From: Mesobacillus jeotgali | Lineage (GTDB): Bacteria; Bacillota; Bacilli; Bacillales; Cytobacillaceae | Assembly: GCF_014856545.2 (NCBI RefSeq) | Contig: NZ_CP109811.1 | Span: 1,978,001 to 2,042,000 of the forward strand | DNA: 64,000 bases | Reading direction: 5' to 3' | Shown: positions 41,480 to 50,783 of the stretch, one piece after another | Numbering within the stretch: position 1 is the stretch's first letter | Layout: each line of letters opens with the position of its first letter | Translations under genes and position numbers: made by a program | The notes under the pieces: generated by a model | Told to the model about the DNA's origin: nothing | Databases searched by the model: none | Seen by the model: the letters and a program-made list of their open reading frames with translations, nothing else

Positions 41480-42901
41480 TTACCAGGTATCGCCGCGCTC
41501 TTTTTTCAGTTCTTTCATTTTCTCCACCCAGTCGTCGACTCTTTGCCTGATTTCCTTGCTCTCGGTGTCTGCTTTTTCGCGATTGGTTTTGCTCATGGCG
41601 TAATGGAGTTCTTTCATCGCTTCACTGCGTTCAAAGCCCCAATCTCTTAACTGCGAATATTGTTCATCGCTGATCCAGCCATTCTCGGACATGATAGCGG
41701 CTGCGTCGATGATTCGGTGTGCTTCCTTTCTTCCGACGGTCCATAACTCAAGAGGGTACTTTTCTGCGACTTTGTATTCTGCAACCATATCCCATCCGTC
41801 TGGCGCCATCGTAAATGCAAATGCCAGGTCGAGGGTGGAAGGGAGCCACTCGTACTGGATTGTATTTTTCAATTCCTCAGGGTTGTCAGCTTTGAAGTAT
41901 TCCCCGTTTCCGGCTTCAGCAACTGCCTTTAACTGATTCTCTGTTTCACCATCTACATCGAATCCGATGATGTTCACCGTACTTTCAGCATTCTTGGCCA
42001 CCAGATCCTTGCTGGCCCCGACAGGATCACCCTCACAGGTTTCTGCTCCGTCACTGACAATATATATTGTTGTGTTGCCATCATAGCTGCTGCTCATCTC
42101 TGCGGCCTTTTGGATGGCACCTGCAAGTGGGGTCCAGCCTTTGCTATCAAAGGAATCGACCGCTCCGTGGAATACTTCTTTTTCGTATTTGCCCATAGGA
42201 TATACTTCTTCAATTCCTGAGCAGGAAGCTCCTTTATCGGCATCTGAATCGGAGCCTTTGTGACCGTAGACAACCAGTGAGACCTCACTGGACTGGCCGA
42301 TTGCTTTGGCGAAGCTTTTTACCGCGTCTTTCGCAATTTCCATTTTGACACGGCCATTTGTTTGTTGAAGCATGCTTGAGCTTGCATCAAGAAGGATGAT
42401 CGCTTTGTCAGAAGCCTTCGTTTCCTCTTCTTCACTTACAGACTTTGTCGGGTCAGGCAGGAAAGGCTCTTCGAAATGCGGTTCATAAGCTTGGGCATTT
42501 TCGATAATCTCTTTATAATGTGGACTGGCTAGCAGGGAAACAAGTCCCTTTTTAATTGTCTCTAAGTCAGGTGAGCCATTGGCAAGTTCTTCAAGTTTCG
42601 CCGGCAGTATATTTTTTAGATCGGGGTCCAATTCAGGTGTATTGAAACCAATGTCTTCTATGTCCTTTTCATAGCTCAGGTCGCCCATCATCGAGCCAGG
42701 CTCCAGTGCCATCAGGCTTTCCTCTGTAACATCTAAACTTATATTCTTGAAATGTTCAGGTTCATTCTGCTTTGTTTCTTCCTTTTTAACGACTTCCTTA
42801 GCCGGTTGTTCGGCTACAACTTCTTCATCCGGTTCATCACTGCTGCACGCAGAAAGAACGAGAGACGTGAATATCAAGAAAAACAGCGAATACCGTTTCA
42901 C
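41480..42901 (-). CDS. VWA-domain lipoprotein
   Basis: 473-residue lipoprotein: signal RYSLFFLIFTSLVLSAC with the lipobox Cys near residue 19, an acidic/Lys-rich linker, and a von Willebrand factor A domain from about residue 165 with a MIDAS LLDASSSM (DxSxS) and later DGAETCEGD. It is probably a surface metal-dependent binding protein. The GTG at 42901 follows GAGGAGG; the longer frame from 42991 lacks a site and would bury the signal. A ~100-residue charged C-terminal part follows the VWA domain. Confidence 0.85.
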   Translation of the reverse strand: MKRYSLFFLIFTSLVLSACSSDEPDEEVVAEQPAKEVVKKEETKQNEPEHFKNISLDVTEESLMALEPGSMMGDLSYEKDIEDIGFNTPELDPDLKNILPAKLEELANGSPDLETIKKGLVSLLASPHYKEIIENAQAYEPHFEEPFLPDPTKSVSEEEETKASDKAIILLDASSSMLQQTNGRVKMEIAKDAVKSFAKAIGQSSEVSLVVYGHKGSDSDADKGASCSGIEEVYPMGKYEKEVFHGAVDSFDSKGWTPLAGAIQKAAEMSSSYDGNTTIYIVSDGAETCEGDPVGASKDLVAKNAESTVNIIGFDVDGETENQLKAVAEAGNGEYFKADNPEELKNTIQYEWLPSTLDLAFAFTMAPDGWDMVAEYKVAEKYPLELWTVGRKEAHRIIDAAAIMSENGWISDEQYSQLRDWGFERSEAMKELHYAMSKTNREKADTESKEIRQRVDDWVEKMKELKKERGDTW

Positions 42902-43061
42902 AAAAATCCTCCTCATCAAGTTTTCGCTTATGTAAAAAACATCTTTATAGAGTTTACCATGATTAGCAATTAGATTTGAAGTAATTTCCATGAAGGATCA
43001 CAATGATGAGTAAAAAGTCGCTGAATAACAAAAAATGAGCAAAGAATAAGGAGGAATGAGG

Positions 43062-43631
43062 ATGAATTTGATGGAACTGCCAGCCCTGCTTGTTTTGGAT
43101 GTCCAGAAGGGGTTTGACGATCCCTACTGGGGGAAGCGGAATAATCAGGAAGCTGAAGGAAATATCGCCAAGCTCTTAACAGAATGGCGGAATAGAAAGG
43201 GTCACGTCATCTATACGAAGCATCTGTCACTTGACCCGGCTTCACCATTGCATCACCGTAACCCATTGGGTACTGAATTCAAGGAAGTTGTCAAACCACT
43301 GGATGGGGAGGTTGTTTTTACGAAAAACGTGAACAGCGGTTTCATCGGAACCGAGCTGGAATCGTATTTGAAGAAGAATCAGATAAAGACAGTGGTTATC
43401 ACCGGATTATCGACTCAACACTGTGTCTCGACAACAACCAGGATGAGCGCTAATCTTGGTTTCAATAGCTTCCTTGTTTCTGACTCGATTGCTGCATTTG
43501 AGATCACTGATCATAAAGGAGTGCTGCATACTGCGGATTCAATCCAGGAACATGAACTGGCCATGCTGCAAAAGGAGTTTGCCACCATCTTGACCACCAA
43601 TGACCTGATCAACCAGCTGAATCAACAGTAA
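43062..43631 (+). CDS. Cysteine hydrolase (isochorismatase-like)
   Basis: 189-residue enzyme with the catalytic Asp in VLDVQKGFD, Lys in EVVFTKNVNSGF and Cys in TGLSTQHCVSTTTRMSA, plus the cis-peptide region. It is a second, divergent family member besides 32770. ATG at 43062 is 7 bases after AAGGAGG; the ATG at 43056 lies in between. Substrate unknown. Confidence 0.86.
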   Translation: MNLMELPALLVLDVQKGFDDPYWGKRNNQEAEGNIAKLLTEWRNRKGHVIYTKHLSLDPASPLHHRNPLGTEFKEVVKPLDGEVVFTKNVNSGFIGTELESYLKKNQIKTVVITGLSTQHCVSTTTRMSANLGFNSFLVSDSIAAFEITDHKGVLHTADSIQEHELAMLQKEFATILTTNDLINQLNQQ

Positions 43632-43654
43632 AGCGCAGGAGCTTCCTGCGCTTC
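43631..43654 (+). terminator. Bidirectional terminator
   Basis: Stem AAGCGCAGGA/TCCTGCGCTT with a 3-4-base loop, directly between the hydrolase gene and the convergent YqcI/YcgG gene. Confidence 0.85.
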
Positions 43655-44404
43655 TTAACTGTTTTTACCCAGAAGTTTCAGGAAACGATGGTAAGGGCAT
43701 TTCGATAGGGAAGTATCATCATCCCGGAGGAAGTACTGCCGCCATTCAAAATTATCCTCAGCTCCATAAGTGTTCAGGTCTGGGTGAATTGTAATGTTAT
43801 CGTAATTCGCGAGCCTTTTTCTCACTTGAGACTTAATTCTTTGCGCATAGCTTTGCGATTTATTAAATTCCTGAAGAACCCAGCGCGGAGTAATCGCAAG
43901 CATCAACACGTCAAAATGTCTGCTTTTCCGGTTTTTGTGTGCAGGGGTTGCACAATACATAAAATATTTCTCGCCGTTGAAGCAAAATTCCCAGATTGGG
44001 TCATGCGGGTCTTGAGGGATATCCTCTGGCCAATCAAATTCATCCAACTCAGTTAACCTCGAAAGATGCTCCCAGAATATTTGTTCATATTCCTCGACAG
44101 GTGCATTCTTCATTGACTCAGGTGTTTCATAGAAAATGATCAAAGAAGTATAATTGCCGAACTCCCTTGATTGTTCTGTATAGCTCGTCAATAAGCTGGC
44201 GAGCTCTTTTATCGTTGTGTCCCTCCTTGGGCTCCCAATAAACCCATATTTAAGTTGATTCATTGAAAACCCGATTGTTGCCGGAATGCAGGGAAAAGGC
44301 TTTTCCTTGTCACTCATTTTAGCGAAGAATGAATCCAGTGCATGCTTTTCCCAATCCAGCAACTGATTCCGGGAGGAGGAACCATGCGTATACAAGCCTT
44401 TCAT
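43655..44404 (-). CDS. YqcI/YcgG family protein (putative heme N-oxygenase)
   Basis: 249-residue protein of the YqcI/YcgG family (PF08892): KPFPCIPATIGFSMNQLKYGFIGSP near the N-terminus and the late DIPQDPHDPIWEFCFNGEKYFMYCATPAHKNRKSR stretch, where HxNR-type residues are conserved. One characterised member, GntA, is a heme enzyme that N-hydroxylates a guanidino group; whether this one is catalytic is unknown. ATG at 44404 follows GGAGG by 8 bases. Confidence 0.8.
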   Translation of the reverse strand: MKGLYTHGSSSRNQLLDWEKHALDSFFAKMSDKEKPFPCIPATIGFSMNQLKYGFIGSPRRDTTIKELASLLTSYTEQSREFGNYTSLIIFYETPESMKNAPVEEYEQIFWEHLSRLTELDEFDWPEDIPQDPHDPIWEFCFNGEKYFMYCATPAHKNRKSRHFDVLMLAITPRWVLQEFNKSQSYAQRIKSQVRKRLANYDNITIHPDLNTYGAEDNFEWRQYFLRDDDTSLSKCPYHRFLKLLGKNS

Positions 44405-44580
44405 CACAGTCACCTCCGATAGCTTCTACACTATATTCAACAAATGGAAGTTAGGATAGATGTCCATGGACAAAATGGGCAAGTACCCAGAATAGAGGGA
44501 TTTCACCTTGACCATACTGTTTAACGGACCTGACTTAGTTAATTTTAGACAAGGGCTCCTAAAAACAGGAGGTAATTTAT

Positions 44581-46017
44581 TTGCGCAATCTTTCTGTAAA
44601 AAAAACCAGTGAAAAAGTAATTGAGCTGCCAATCAGCGCACGCCAGCTCGTCAATCCTGATGATGTATGGGTTCCTGATGGTTATCAAGTAGAAGTAGTC
44701 GCAGCAGGCCTGAGCTTTCCGACTGGAATGGGGTTTGCTGATGATGGGACACTTTTTATTTTAGAAGGTGGCAGTACCTGGCCAACTCGCCCTGCACTGC
44801 CACCGAGGATTTTAAGGCTTGATCCAGCAGGCCAATTAGAGGTTTTTGCTGTTGAAACTCTTGGAGGACCCAGGGGCATAAGCTATAAAGATGGATATAT
44901 TTATGTGAGCTGCAAAGGAGGGTACTTGGCCAGGATTGTCAGATATGACGTGAAGACCAGGGAGAGGAAAGTGCTGATTGAGAGCATACCAAGCGGAGGG
45001 TGGCATGAGCCTGGAGGACCGGTTTTTAGCCCGCATGATGGCTTGATGTATTTTGCCAACGGTTCAGTGTCACAGAATGGTGTATGCCTCCCGGCTGGTT
45101 TTACCGTTGATTTGGCGAAACATCCACATGCTCATGATATTCCGGGAGAAGATATTGTTTTGACAGGAAATAATGTGACAACGAGAAACCCTTTAATGCC
45201 TTTTCCGTTTTTAACAGAGACCGGGCCATTTAAGCCATTTGGTACACCTGCTAAAAAAGGGGAAGTGATCAAAGGAGAGTTATGGTGCTCAAGCGGGCTT
45301 TGGCGTTCTAAACCCGATGGAAGTGATGTCGAACTCCTTGCCTGGGGTCTTAGAAATCCTTATGGATTGGCTTTCAGTGAGGATGGTGAGCTTTATGCCT
45401 CCGATAACTGTCTTGAGGAAAAAGGGGAGCGCGCTATAGCAGGAGACCCTGATCGTATTTGGAGAATAAGGAATGTGAAAACACCACATGGGAGTATCAA
45501 AAAACCTGATTGGTATGGCTTTCCGGAAATGAGAGCCGATGGAGTCCCTGTTTGGGATGAGCTCTGTAAGCCAGAGAAGGGGAAACTTGCCGAACAACTA
45601 ATTGAAAACCTGCCGGAATGGGCAGGCCCTCCAGTTTACTTGGAAAAACCTCATTCTGCTATGACGAAAATGGACTTTTGCCGGTCTGACTCTTTTGGAT
45701 ACAAAGGTGACCTTTTTGTCACCGAATGGGGAACCTATGCGCCGTTGAATTCGCCTCATGAAAAAGACTTGAATAATGGCTTCCAAGTCTTAAGAGTGGA
45801 CGTTAACACGGGTGCTTCAGAGGTATTTGCCAAAAATAAATTGCCTGGAGCTTCATCCAGCCAGGAATCCGGTGGGATTGAAAGGCCAGTTGATTGTAAG
45901 TTCCATCCGGATGGTAAAAGCCTATACATCACGGACTTTGGGCATTCTCCTGTTACAGAAGGACTCGTACAGGCATATGGCCACACTGGTGTACTTTGGA
46001 AAGTGACAAAGAAATAG
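44581..46017 (+). CDS. Beta-propeller (PQQ/sorbosone dehydrogenase-like) protein
   Basis: 478-residue six-bladed propeller of the glucose/sorbosone dehydrogenase type (DVWVPDGYQVEVVAAGLSFPTGMGF, GLRNPYGLAFSEDGELYASDN, GGIERPVDCKFHPDGKSLYITDFG). It lacks a signal peptide, so a cytosolic site or non-classical location is implied. PQQ binding is not evident. TTG start after CAGGAGG. The gene is followed at 12 bases by a helical protein gene. Confidence 0.78.
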   Translation: MRNLSVKKTSEKVIELPISARQLVNPDDVWVPDGYQVEVVAAGLSFPTGMGFADDGTLFILEGGSTWPTRPALPPRILRLDPAGQLEVFAVETLGGPRGISYKDGYIYVSCKGGYLARIVRYDVKTRERKVLIESIPSGGWHEPGGPVFSPHDGLMYFANGSVSQNGVCLPAGFTVDLAKHPHAHDIPGEDIVLTGNNVTTRNPLMPFPFLTETGPFKPFGTPAKKGEVIKGELWCSSGLWRSKPDGSDVELLAWGLRNPYGLAFSEDGELYASDNCLEEKGERAIAGDPDRIWRIRNVKTPHGSIKKPDWYGFPEMRADGVPVWDELCKPEKGKLAEQLIENLPEWAGPPVYLEKPHSAMTKMDFCRSDSFGYKGDLFVTEWGTYAPLNSPHEKDLNNGFQVLRVDVNTGASEVFAKNKLPGASSSQESGGIERPVDCKFHPDGKSLYITDFGHSPVTEGLVQAYGHTGVLWKVTKK

Positions 46018-46029
46018 GGGGAGAAGGAA

Positions 46030-46578
46030 ATGAATCATGAAACAATCCTGCTTGAACTAGATGAGGACTACCTGGCAAAACAATTTAATGAGGTTGAAAA
46101 ATGGTTCGAGCATGTATGGGCTATACAGACAGCGCTTGAAACCTCGATCTCCAAAGCCATACCAGAAATCAAGGAACCTCATATCAGAGAAGCAATGGAA
46201 AAAATGCTGGAGTCAAACAAGCATCACAGCAAAAGTCTGGACGAACTTTTCAAAGCCATACAACGTAATCCCAATAAAGGATCGGATAAGTTGATGGGCA
46301 GTGTGATGGTGAGCCTGCAAAAAAAATTGGTCCATCTCCAGGATGTAATCGGAGGAGGCGGTGGCTCATGGGTACATCTGCATGTTCTCCTTCTCGTAAA
46401 CCAGCAGGCTATGGGAGCATTTGCTGTCGCCGAGCAGTTAGGGTTAGCGCTAGGAATGAAGGAGATTGTAAGCATTGCATTCCCGATTGTCCATGAAAAA
46501 ACAATGCATCAATTGCTTTTACAGGAATACATGTTAGAGATGGCTCCAATTTCAATCCTTTACAAGGAAGATATATGA
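46030..46578 (+). CDS. Helical, ferritin-like hypothetical protein
   Basis: 182-residue all-helical protein with Glu/His spread over four long helices (KWFEHVWAIQTALETSI, HHSKSLDELFKAI, HVLLLVNQQAMGAFAVAEQ, HEKTMHQLLLQEYML). The layout suggests a DUF892/ferritin-like bundle, with possible metal ligands, but the family is not certain. GGGGGAGAAGG precedes the ATG. Likely in one operon with the propeller and the next membrane protein. Confidence 0.55.
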   Translation: MNHETILLELDEDYLAKQFNEVEKWFEHVWAIQTALETSISKAIPEIKEPHIREAMEKMLESNKHHSKSLDELFKAIQRNPNKGSDKLMGSVMVSLQKKLVHLQDVIGGGGGSWVHLHVLLLVNQQAMGAFAVAEQLGLALGMKEIVSIAFPIVHEKTMHQLLLQEYMLEMAPISILYKEDI

Positions 46579-46624
46579 AGCCCGTTCATCCAATAAAATG
46601 AAGGTTTAAGCTGGAGGGGATTCT

Positions 46625-47197
46625 TTGCGCTTAGCTAACTTAATCCACAGAGAGCATAGGACCGCGCCTGAAACTCATTCAAATAATGTGAAATTGATAA
46701 CGGGGAGTCTGCTGGGTGCGATTGCTGCCATCCTCCAGTCTGCAGGGCTGTTTGGAGGAGTTGGTTACATCTTCAGCATCATGGCGACGGGTCCAATCGT
46801 GCTGGCTACCCTCACTTCTTTGCGTATTGGTTTTCTGACTTATATGGTCACTGGCTTGCTTTTAATGATCATTCAGCCTTCTGAAGTATTGGTGTTCTTG
46901 TTTACAACAGGCTTGTTGGGAGTCTCTCTGGGAGCAGGTTTTAGAAAGGCAAAAAGACAAACAACAGTGACTTTTATTGGCGGGTTAGCCTTGGCTTCAG
47001 GAATTATGGCATTGCTGTATGTATTTCGTTTCCCCGTGCTAGGACCCGGAGTTTCCACAAATATCAATGCAGTTGTTCCGGCAGGTATTTTTGTGTTCAG
47101 TCTTTTCTACAGCTTTATATGGATGCGTCTTAGTATGACAGGGATGAAATATTTAAACAGGATCATAGTCAGAAACACGATATTGGAAAAGAATTAG
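46625..47197 (+). CDS. Hypothetical multi-pass membrane protein
   Basis: 190-residue protein with five to six hydrophobic segments. Its overall shape recalls DUF2232/ECF-type S components (LLGAIAAILQSAGLFGGVGYIFSI), but I cannot assign it. The start is TTG at 46625, with GGAGGGG 5 bases upstream. Confidence 0.55.
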   Translation: MRLANLIHREHRTAPETHSNNVKLITGSLLGAIAAILQSAGLFGGVGYIFSIMATGPIVLATLTSLRIGFLTYMVTGLLLMIIQPSEVLVFLFTTGLLGVSLGAGFRKAKRQTTVTFIGGLALASGIMALLYVFRFPVLGPGVSTNINAVVPAGIFVFSLFYSFIWMRLSMTGMKYLNRIIVRNTILEKN

Positions 47198-47315
47198 GGT
47201 GATACCAGAAAGATAATAAGCACCAGCTTGCTCTAGCTTTGTTTTATTTCCCTCAAAATGGATAAATGGTAGAATAGAGACAACATCACCCAAACCGATT
47301 GAGGAGGGATGAAGC

Positions 47316-47705
47316 ATGCAGCCTGTTATCTTATTTGATGGTGTTTGCAACTTTTGTGATGCCAGTGTCCAATTTATCCTGGACCGTGACGATAAAGAGC
47401 TGTTCCGTTTCGCATCGCTCCAGAGTGATGCAGGAGAGGAATTGCTGAAAAAATATAATGTTCCTGATGATGTGGACAGCATGATTCTGATTGAGAATGG
47501 GAAGGTTTATTATAAATCGTCCGCTGCCCTGCGGATCAGCCGTCATTTGCGAGGGGCATGGAAACTGTTTTATGTGTTCATGATCGTTCCACCCCCAATC
47601 AGGAATATTGTGTATGACCTTATTGCCAAAAATCGATTCAAATGGTTCGGCCAGAAGGACAGCTGTATGCTGCCGCCGCCTAATGTGCGGAAGCGGTTTT
47701 TATAA
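47316..47705 (+). CDS. yuxK: DCC-family thiol-disulfide oxidoreductase-like protein
   Basis: 129-residue DUF393/DCC protein with the name-giving DGVCNFCD (residues 8-15) and the C-terminal RFKWFGQKDSCMLPPP. The CxxC suggests redox or metal activity. The symbol follows B. subtilis YuxK, the family member I recognise. GAGGAGG precedes the ATG. Confidence 0.85.
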   Translation: MQPVILFDGVCNFCDASVQFILDRDDKELFRFASLQSDAGEELLKKYNVPDDVDSMILIENGKVYYKSSAALRISRHLRGAWKLFYVFMIVPPPIRNIVYDLIAKNRFKWFGQKDSCMLPPPNVRKRFL

Positions 47706-47710
47706 GAAAA

Positions 47711-47770
47711 GTGGAAACGCCTTGGTCATCCCCGACAAACGTCACGAGGTGCAAGGCGCTGAAGCTGGAC
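47711..47770. repeat. Dispersed Bacillus-type intergenic element
   Basis: GCCTTGGTCATCCCCGACAA and GAGGTGCAAGGCGCTGAAG form a loose inverted pair (GCCTTG/CAAGGC). I recall closely similar elements (GCGCCTTGGTC...CCCGACAA...CAAGGCGCTGAAG) spread through intergenic regions of related Bacilli. Only one copy is in this window. Confidence 0.5.
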
Positions 47771-47802
47771 AATTAAAACTATAAAAATCTGATATTAACA
47801 GA

Positions 47803-47840
47803 AAAAACGGAAAAGCTGACAGTCAGCTTTTCCGTTTTTT
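47803..47840 (+). terminator. Large bidirectional terminator
   Basis: A near-perfect 16-bp stem (AAAACGGAAAAGCTGA/TCAGCTTTTCCGTTTT) with a 3-base loop, between the DCC gene and the convergent DUF3238-like gene. Confidence 0.92.
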
Positions 47841-49163
47841 TTAGTTAGTGAAAGTAGAGTAGCGCCAATAATGATTCGCCATTGGATCTGCCATCATTTC
47901 GAGACCTTTGCTGTGAGCCTGATGGATGACTTGCCAATCGTCTGTGCCTGGTTCTTTAAGATATACCTCATGTTCAGGTGCCTGATCATGGATACCAACT
48001 AAATCGAATTCATTGTCCTTATAAAAGGTTCCGCAGACATGATAATCAATGGCAGGGGACACAACCAGTGGATTGCTGACAGAATGGTTCAAGTGGACCT
48101 TAACTCTGTCGTCATCTGTGAGTACCTTCTCCAATTGAAATCCTTCGTCAGAAGCGCTCGCAGTTTCTATAGGTTCCTGTTCATTACTGAATGCTTCTGT
48201 TTTGCCGGTAGCCTTGCTTAAGAGGGCAGAGGGATTTTCAGTGTCGATAAATACGTCTCCCCTGGTCCTGAACTTGGAGGAATCAGGATCGAATGAGCGG
48301 TGATCGCCTTTAAAAATCTGATCCTGTGATGCCGCATTCGGATTTTTAAGCCATTCTTCTTTTAAAAAAGTTGTGTACCTAAGCTGCCAGTTTCCAGACT
48401 TAAGTTTTCTTTCCTTCGGGGATTTCAACAATTCCTTTATTGGCCCAATCCTCTTTGTGATGGTAAATTCTTCGTCAGCCGCTATTTCAGTGGAAGAATC
48501 TTTCTTGATAACACCTACCGCATTTGCAATAACTGATTTCAGCTCCCACTTCACCTGTTCGGAACGCTGCAAAGGCCGGCTGGCTTTGATCATGTAAGTA
48601 TGATAATCGTCATCATCAATTCCGTTATCGGTAAAAGCACAAGAAGTTACCGTCTCAAGTTTTACGCCATTCCTGAAAATGTTATACTCTGAAACACCCT
48701 CGATCGGTTCCCATTCGAAACTGATTTGACCAGAAGTAACAATCGTTGTAATGAGCAAATCCTCAAGAAGGTTCTCTTTTTCCTTGAAATCCACTGCAGT
48801 AGTTGTTTGGATCCGCATTCTGTCCAATACACCGCCATTGTCATCAAGGGTTTCTATACAATAGGTGTAAAGAGTACCCGGTACAAGATTTTGGTCCACC
48901 AGCCGTGGTTCCACTCCTTCGTAAACAAGTTCCTCACCTCTAAATACACGATAAGGACTGTTCGTACCCTTCCATTCAAGCTTTATATGTTTTGAGTCCT
49001 GCTCAATCTTTTTAAGCATCCTTGAGTGTGAAGAAGCGGCAGTCTTGCGCCGGCGATTCCATTTAACAGCATAAAGTGTCCCGGCAATGCCAAGAGCAGC
49101 AATCGGTACTATTTTGCCAGTCCGATATTGTTTCAAAGGTTGCAATTGGGTCTGACTATTCAT
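47841..49163 (-). CDS. DUF3238-like protein with fibronectin-III-like modules
   Basis: 440-residue protein: one membrane segment near residues 17-33, two beta-rich modules of FN3-like pattern (SPYRVFRGEELVYEGVEP...GTLYTYCIETLDDNG and VSEYNIFRNGVKLETV), and a C-terminal domain with GDHRSFDPDSSKFRTRGDVFI, which I recall from DUF3238. Probably faces outward. Function unknown. Confidence 0.62.
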   Translation of the reverse strand: MNSQTQLQPLKQYRTGKIVPIAALGIAGTLYAVKWNRRRKTAASSHSRMLKKIEQDSKHIKLEWKGTNSPYRVFRGEELVYEGVEPRLVDQNLVPGTLYTYCIETLDDNGGVLDRMRIQTTTAVDFKEKENLLEDLLITTIVTSGQISFEWEPIEGVSEYNIFRNGVKLETVTSCAFTDNGIDDDDYHTYMIKASRPLQRSEQVKWELKSVIANAVGVIKKDSSTEIAADEEFTITKRIGPIKELLKSPKERKLKSGNWQLRYTTFLKEEWLKNPNAASQDQIFKGDHRSFDPDSSKFRTRGDVFIDTENPSALLSKATGKTEAFSNEQEPIETASASDEGFQLEKVLTDDDRVKVHLNHSVSNPLVVSPAIDYHVCGTFYKDNEFDLVGIHDQAPEHEVYLKEPGTDDWQVIHQAHSKGLEMMADPMANHYWRYSTFTN

Positions 49164-49403
49164 TCGTCCACCACCTTGAGTTTTTTTACTATTTACCCAA
49201 AGTAATGACGTTTTAATAGAATGTCTGCCGATTATGCACTGGTAAAATAAGGTGCAGTACTCTAGTTAAGATGTCTATTAATGAATAGCTTTTGTTATTT
49301 TTATGGTAATATAATATTTAATAGATAGACGGTTCTGGAAAGGTGAATTTCCGGTCTTGAAGAATTACATATATCAAAGTCAAAGACTAAAGGAGCGCTG
49401 GCG

Positions 49404-50333
49404 ATGGAACGATTAAAAGGAATACTTATGATTGTCATTGGAGCCATGCTCTGGGGGATGACGGGGTCGATCATGGAATGGATGCTCGCAAATACTGAAT
49501 TATCGGTTCCTTTTATACTATCAATCCGGATGATGATTGCAGGAAGCAGTATCCTTTTGTTCCTGGCAATCAAAAAGGAAGATATTTTTACAGTAGTGAA
49601 AACAGCATACTGGCGGAATCAGCTTATTATATTCAGCATTCTTGGAATGGTCGGATTGCAATACACTTTTACGATGGCCATTGAAGCAAGCAATGCTGTC
49701 GTGGCAACCTTGCTGCAATTCTCCGCACCAATCTTTGTGGTACTCTATGTTTCTTTTAATCATAAAAAATGGCCGCCGCGCTATCAGATACTTGGCATCG
49801 CCGGTACATTGGCCGGGCTGTTCCTGTTATTGACGAACGGTTCTATAAGCAATCTGTTGGTCAGTCCCGCCGCCTTGCTATGGGGAGTCGCGGTAGTACT
49901 AACATTTGCTTTCTATACACTTTATCCGGCTCGCTTGATGAAGGAATGGAGCGTATTGGCGATTGTCGGCTGGAGTATGCTGTTTGGCGGAATTGTTCTG
50001 GGAGTAATCAACCGAGTTTGGATGAGCAATGAATGGCTTATTTTAACTCAGCCGAAGATGATTTTTATCATGACAATTTCGATTTTCTTTGGCACACTTG
50101 CGTTTTTGCTATTCTTAGGCAGCATGAACTATATTACCGCAGTTGAAACTAGCATTCTATCAAGTGTTGAGCCATTAACCGTCATGGTCATTTCAGTGAT
50201 ATGGTTTGACACGATGCTCCAAAACGTCCAGCTGATGGGAGCAATGATCATGCTCATCTTCGTGACCTGGCTGTCAATCGGCGATAAGAAAGCATCTGTT
50301 GAAGGACAAGTTGTTAGGCAAAATAATAGTTAA
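49404..50333 (+). CDS. EamA/DMT family transporter
   Basis: 309-residue transporter with ten hydrophobic segments and duplicated EamA domains (MLWGMTGSIMEWML, TFAFYTLYPARLM, ETSILSSVEPLTVMVISVIWF). AGGAG lies 7-9 bases before the ATG. Substrate unknown. A terminator and repeat array B follow. Confidence 0.88.
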   Translation: MERLKGILMIVIGAMLWGMTGSIMEWMLANTELSVPFILSIRMMIAGSSILLFLAIKKEDIFTVVKTAYWRNQLIIFSILGMVGLQYTFTMAIEASNAVVATLLQFSAPIFVVLYVSFNHKKWPPRYQILGIAGTLAGLFLLLTNGSISNLLVSPAALLWGVAVVLTFAFYTLYPARLMKEWSVLAIVGWSMLFGGIVLGVINRVWMSNEWLILTQPKMIFIMTISIFFGTLAFLLFLGSMNYITAVETSILSSVEPLTVMVISVIWFDTMLQNVQLMGAMIMLIFVTWLSIGDKKASVEGQVVRQNNS

Positions 50334-50340
50334 TGAATAG

Positions 50341-50372
50341 AGCCGCCAATTTTGGCGGTTTTGTTTTTTGGA
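50341..50372 (+). terminator. Terminator of the EamA gene
   Basis: CCGCCAA/TTGGCGG stem with a short loop followed by TTTTGTTTTTT. Confidence 0.8.
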
Positions 50373-50397
50373 GGACGTTTAAATTACGCGGTAGGTT

Positions 50398-50757
50398 CGA
50401 CTTCGGACTAGATTAGAGCAAACCGGAGAAAAGCTGTCCAAAGTAAGAGCAAGTTCGGACAGGTTTAGAGCAAACCGGCGGAAAGCTGTCCGAAGTCAGA
50501 GCAAGTTCGGACAAGTTTGGAGCAAACCAGCGGAAAGCTGTCCGAAGTCAGAGCAAGTTCGGACAAGTTTGGAGGGAACCGGTGAAAAGCTGTCCGAAGT
50601 CAGAGCAAGTTCGGACAGGTTTAGAGCAAACCGGCGAAAAGCTGTCCGAAGTCAGAGTAAGTTCGGACAGGTTTGGAGGAAACCGGCGAAAAGCTGTCCG
50701 AAGTCAGAGCAAGTTCAGATAAGATTGGAGCAAATCATCGGATTGCTGTCCGAAACA
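50398..50757. repeat. Array B: about seven units of a 52-bp period
   Basis: Full units repeat every 52 bases: a 27-base hairpin (arms TGTCCGAA and TTCGGACA, 11-base loop gtcagagcaag) and a 25-base linker (ggtttagagcaaaccggcgg plus aaagc). The linker itself has GGTTT/AAACC. The outer seven stem bases TGTCCGA/TCGGACA, the hairpin length and linker length are identical to array A at 12.9 kb, but loop and linker differ. It lies between convergent genes (EamA and fosB). The 65-codon frame through it is just the repeat read as protein. Confidence 0.93.
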
Positions 50758-50783
50758 AGCCTGTGACCGGAAATTTTTACTTC

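Noticed and set aside
50569..50766. 65-codon gene in array B
   Set aside because: The frame is just the 52-bp repeat read through; it has no ribosome site and its residues repeat with the DNA unit.
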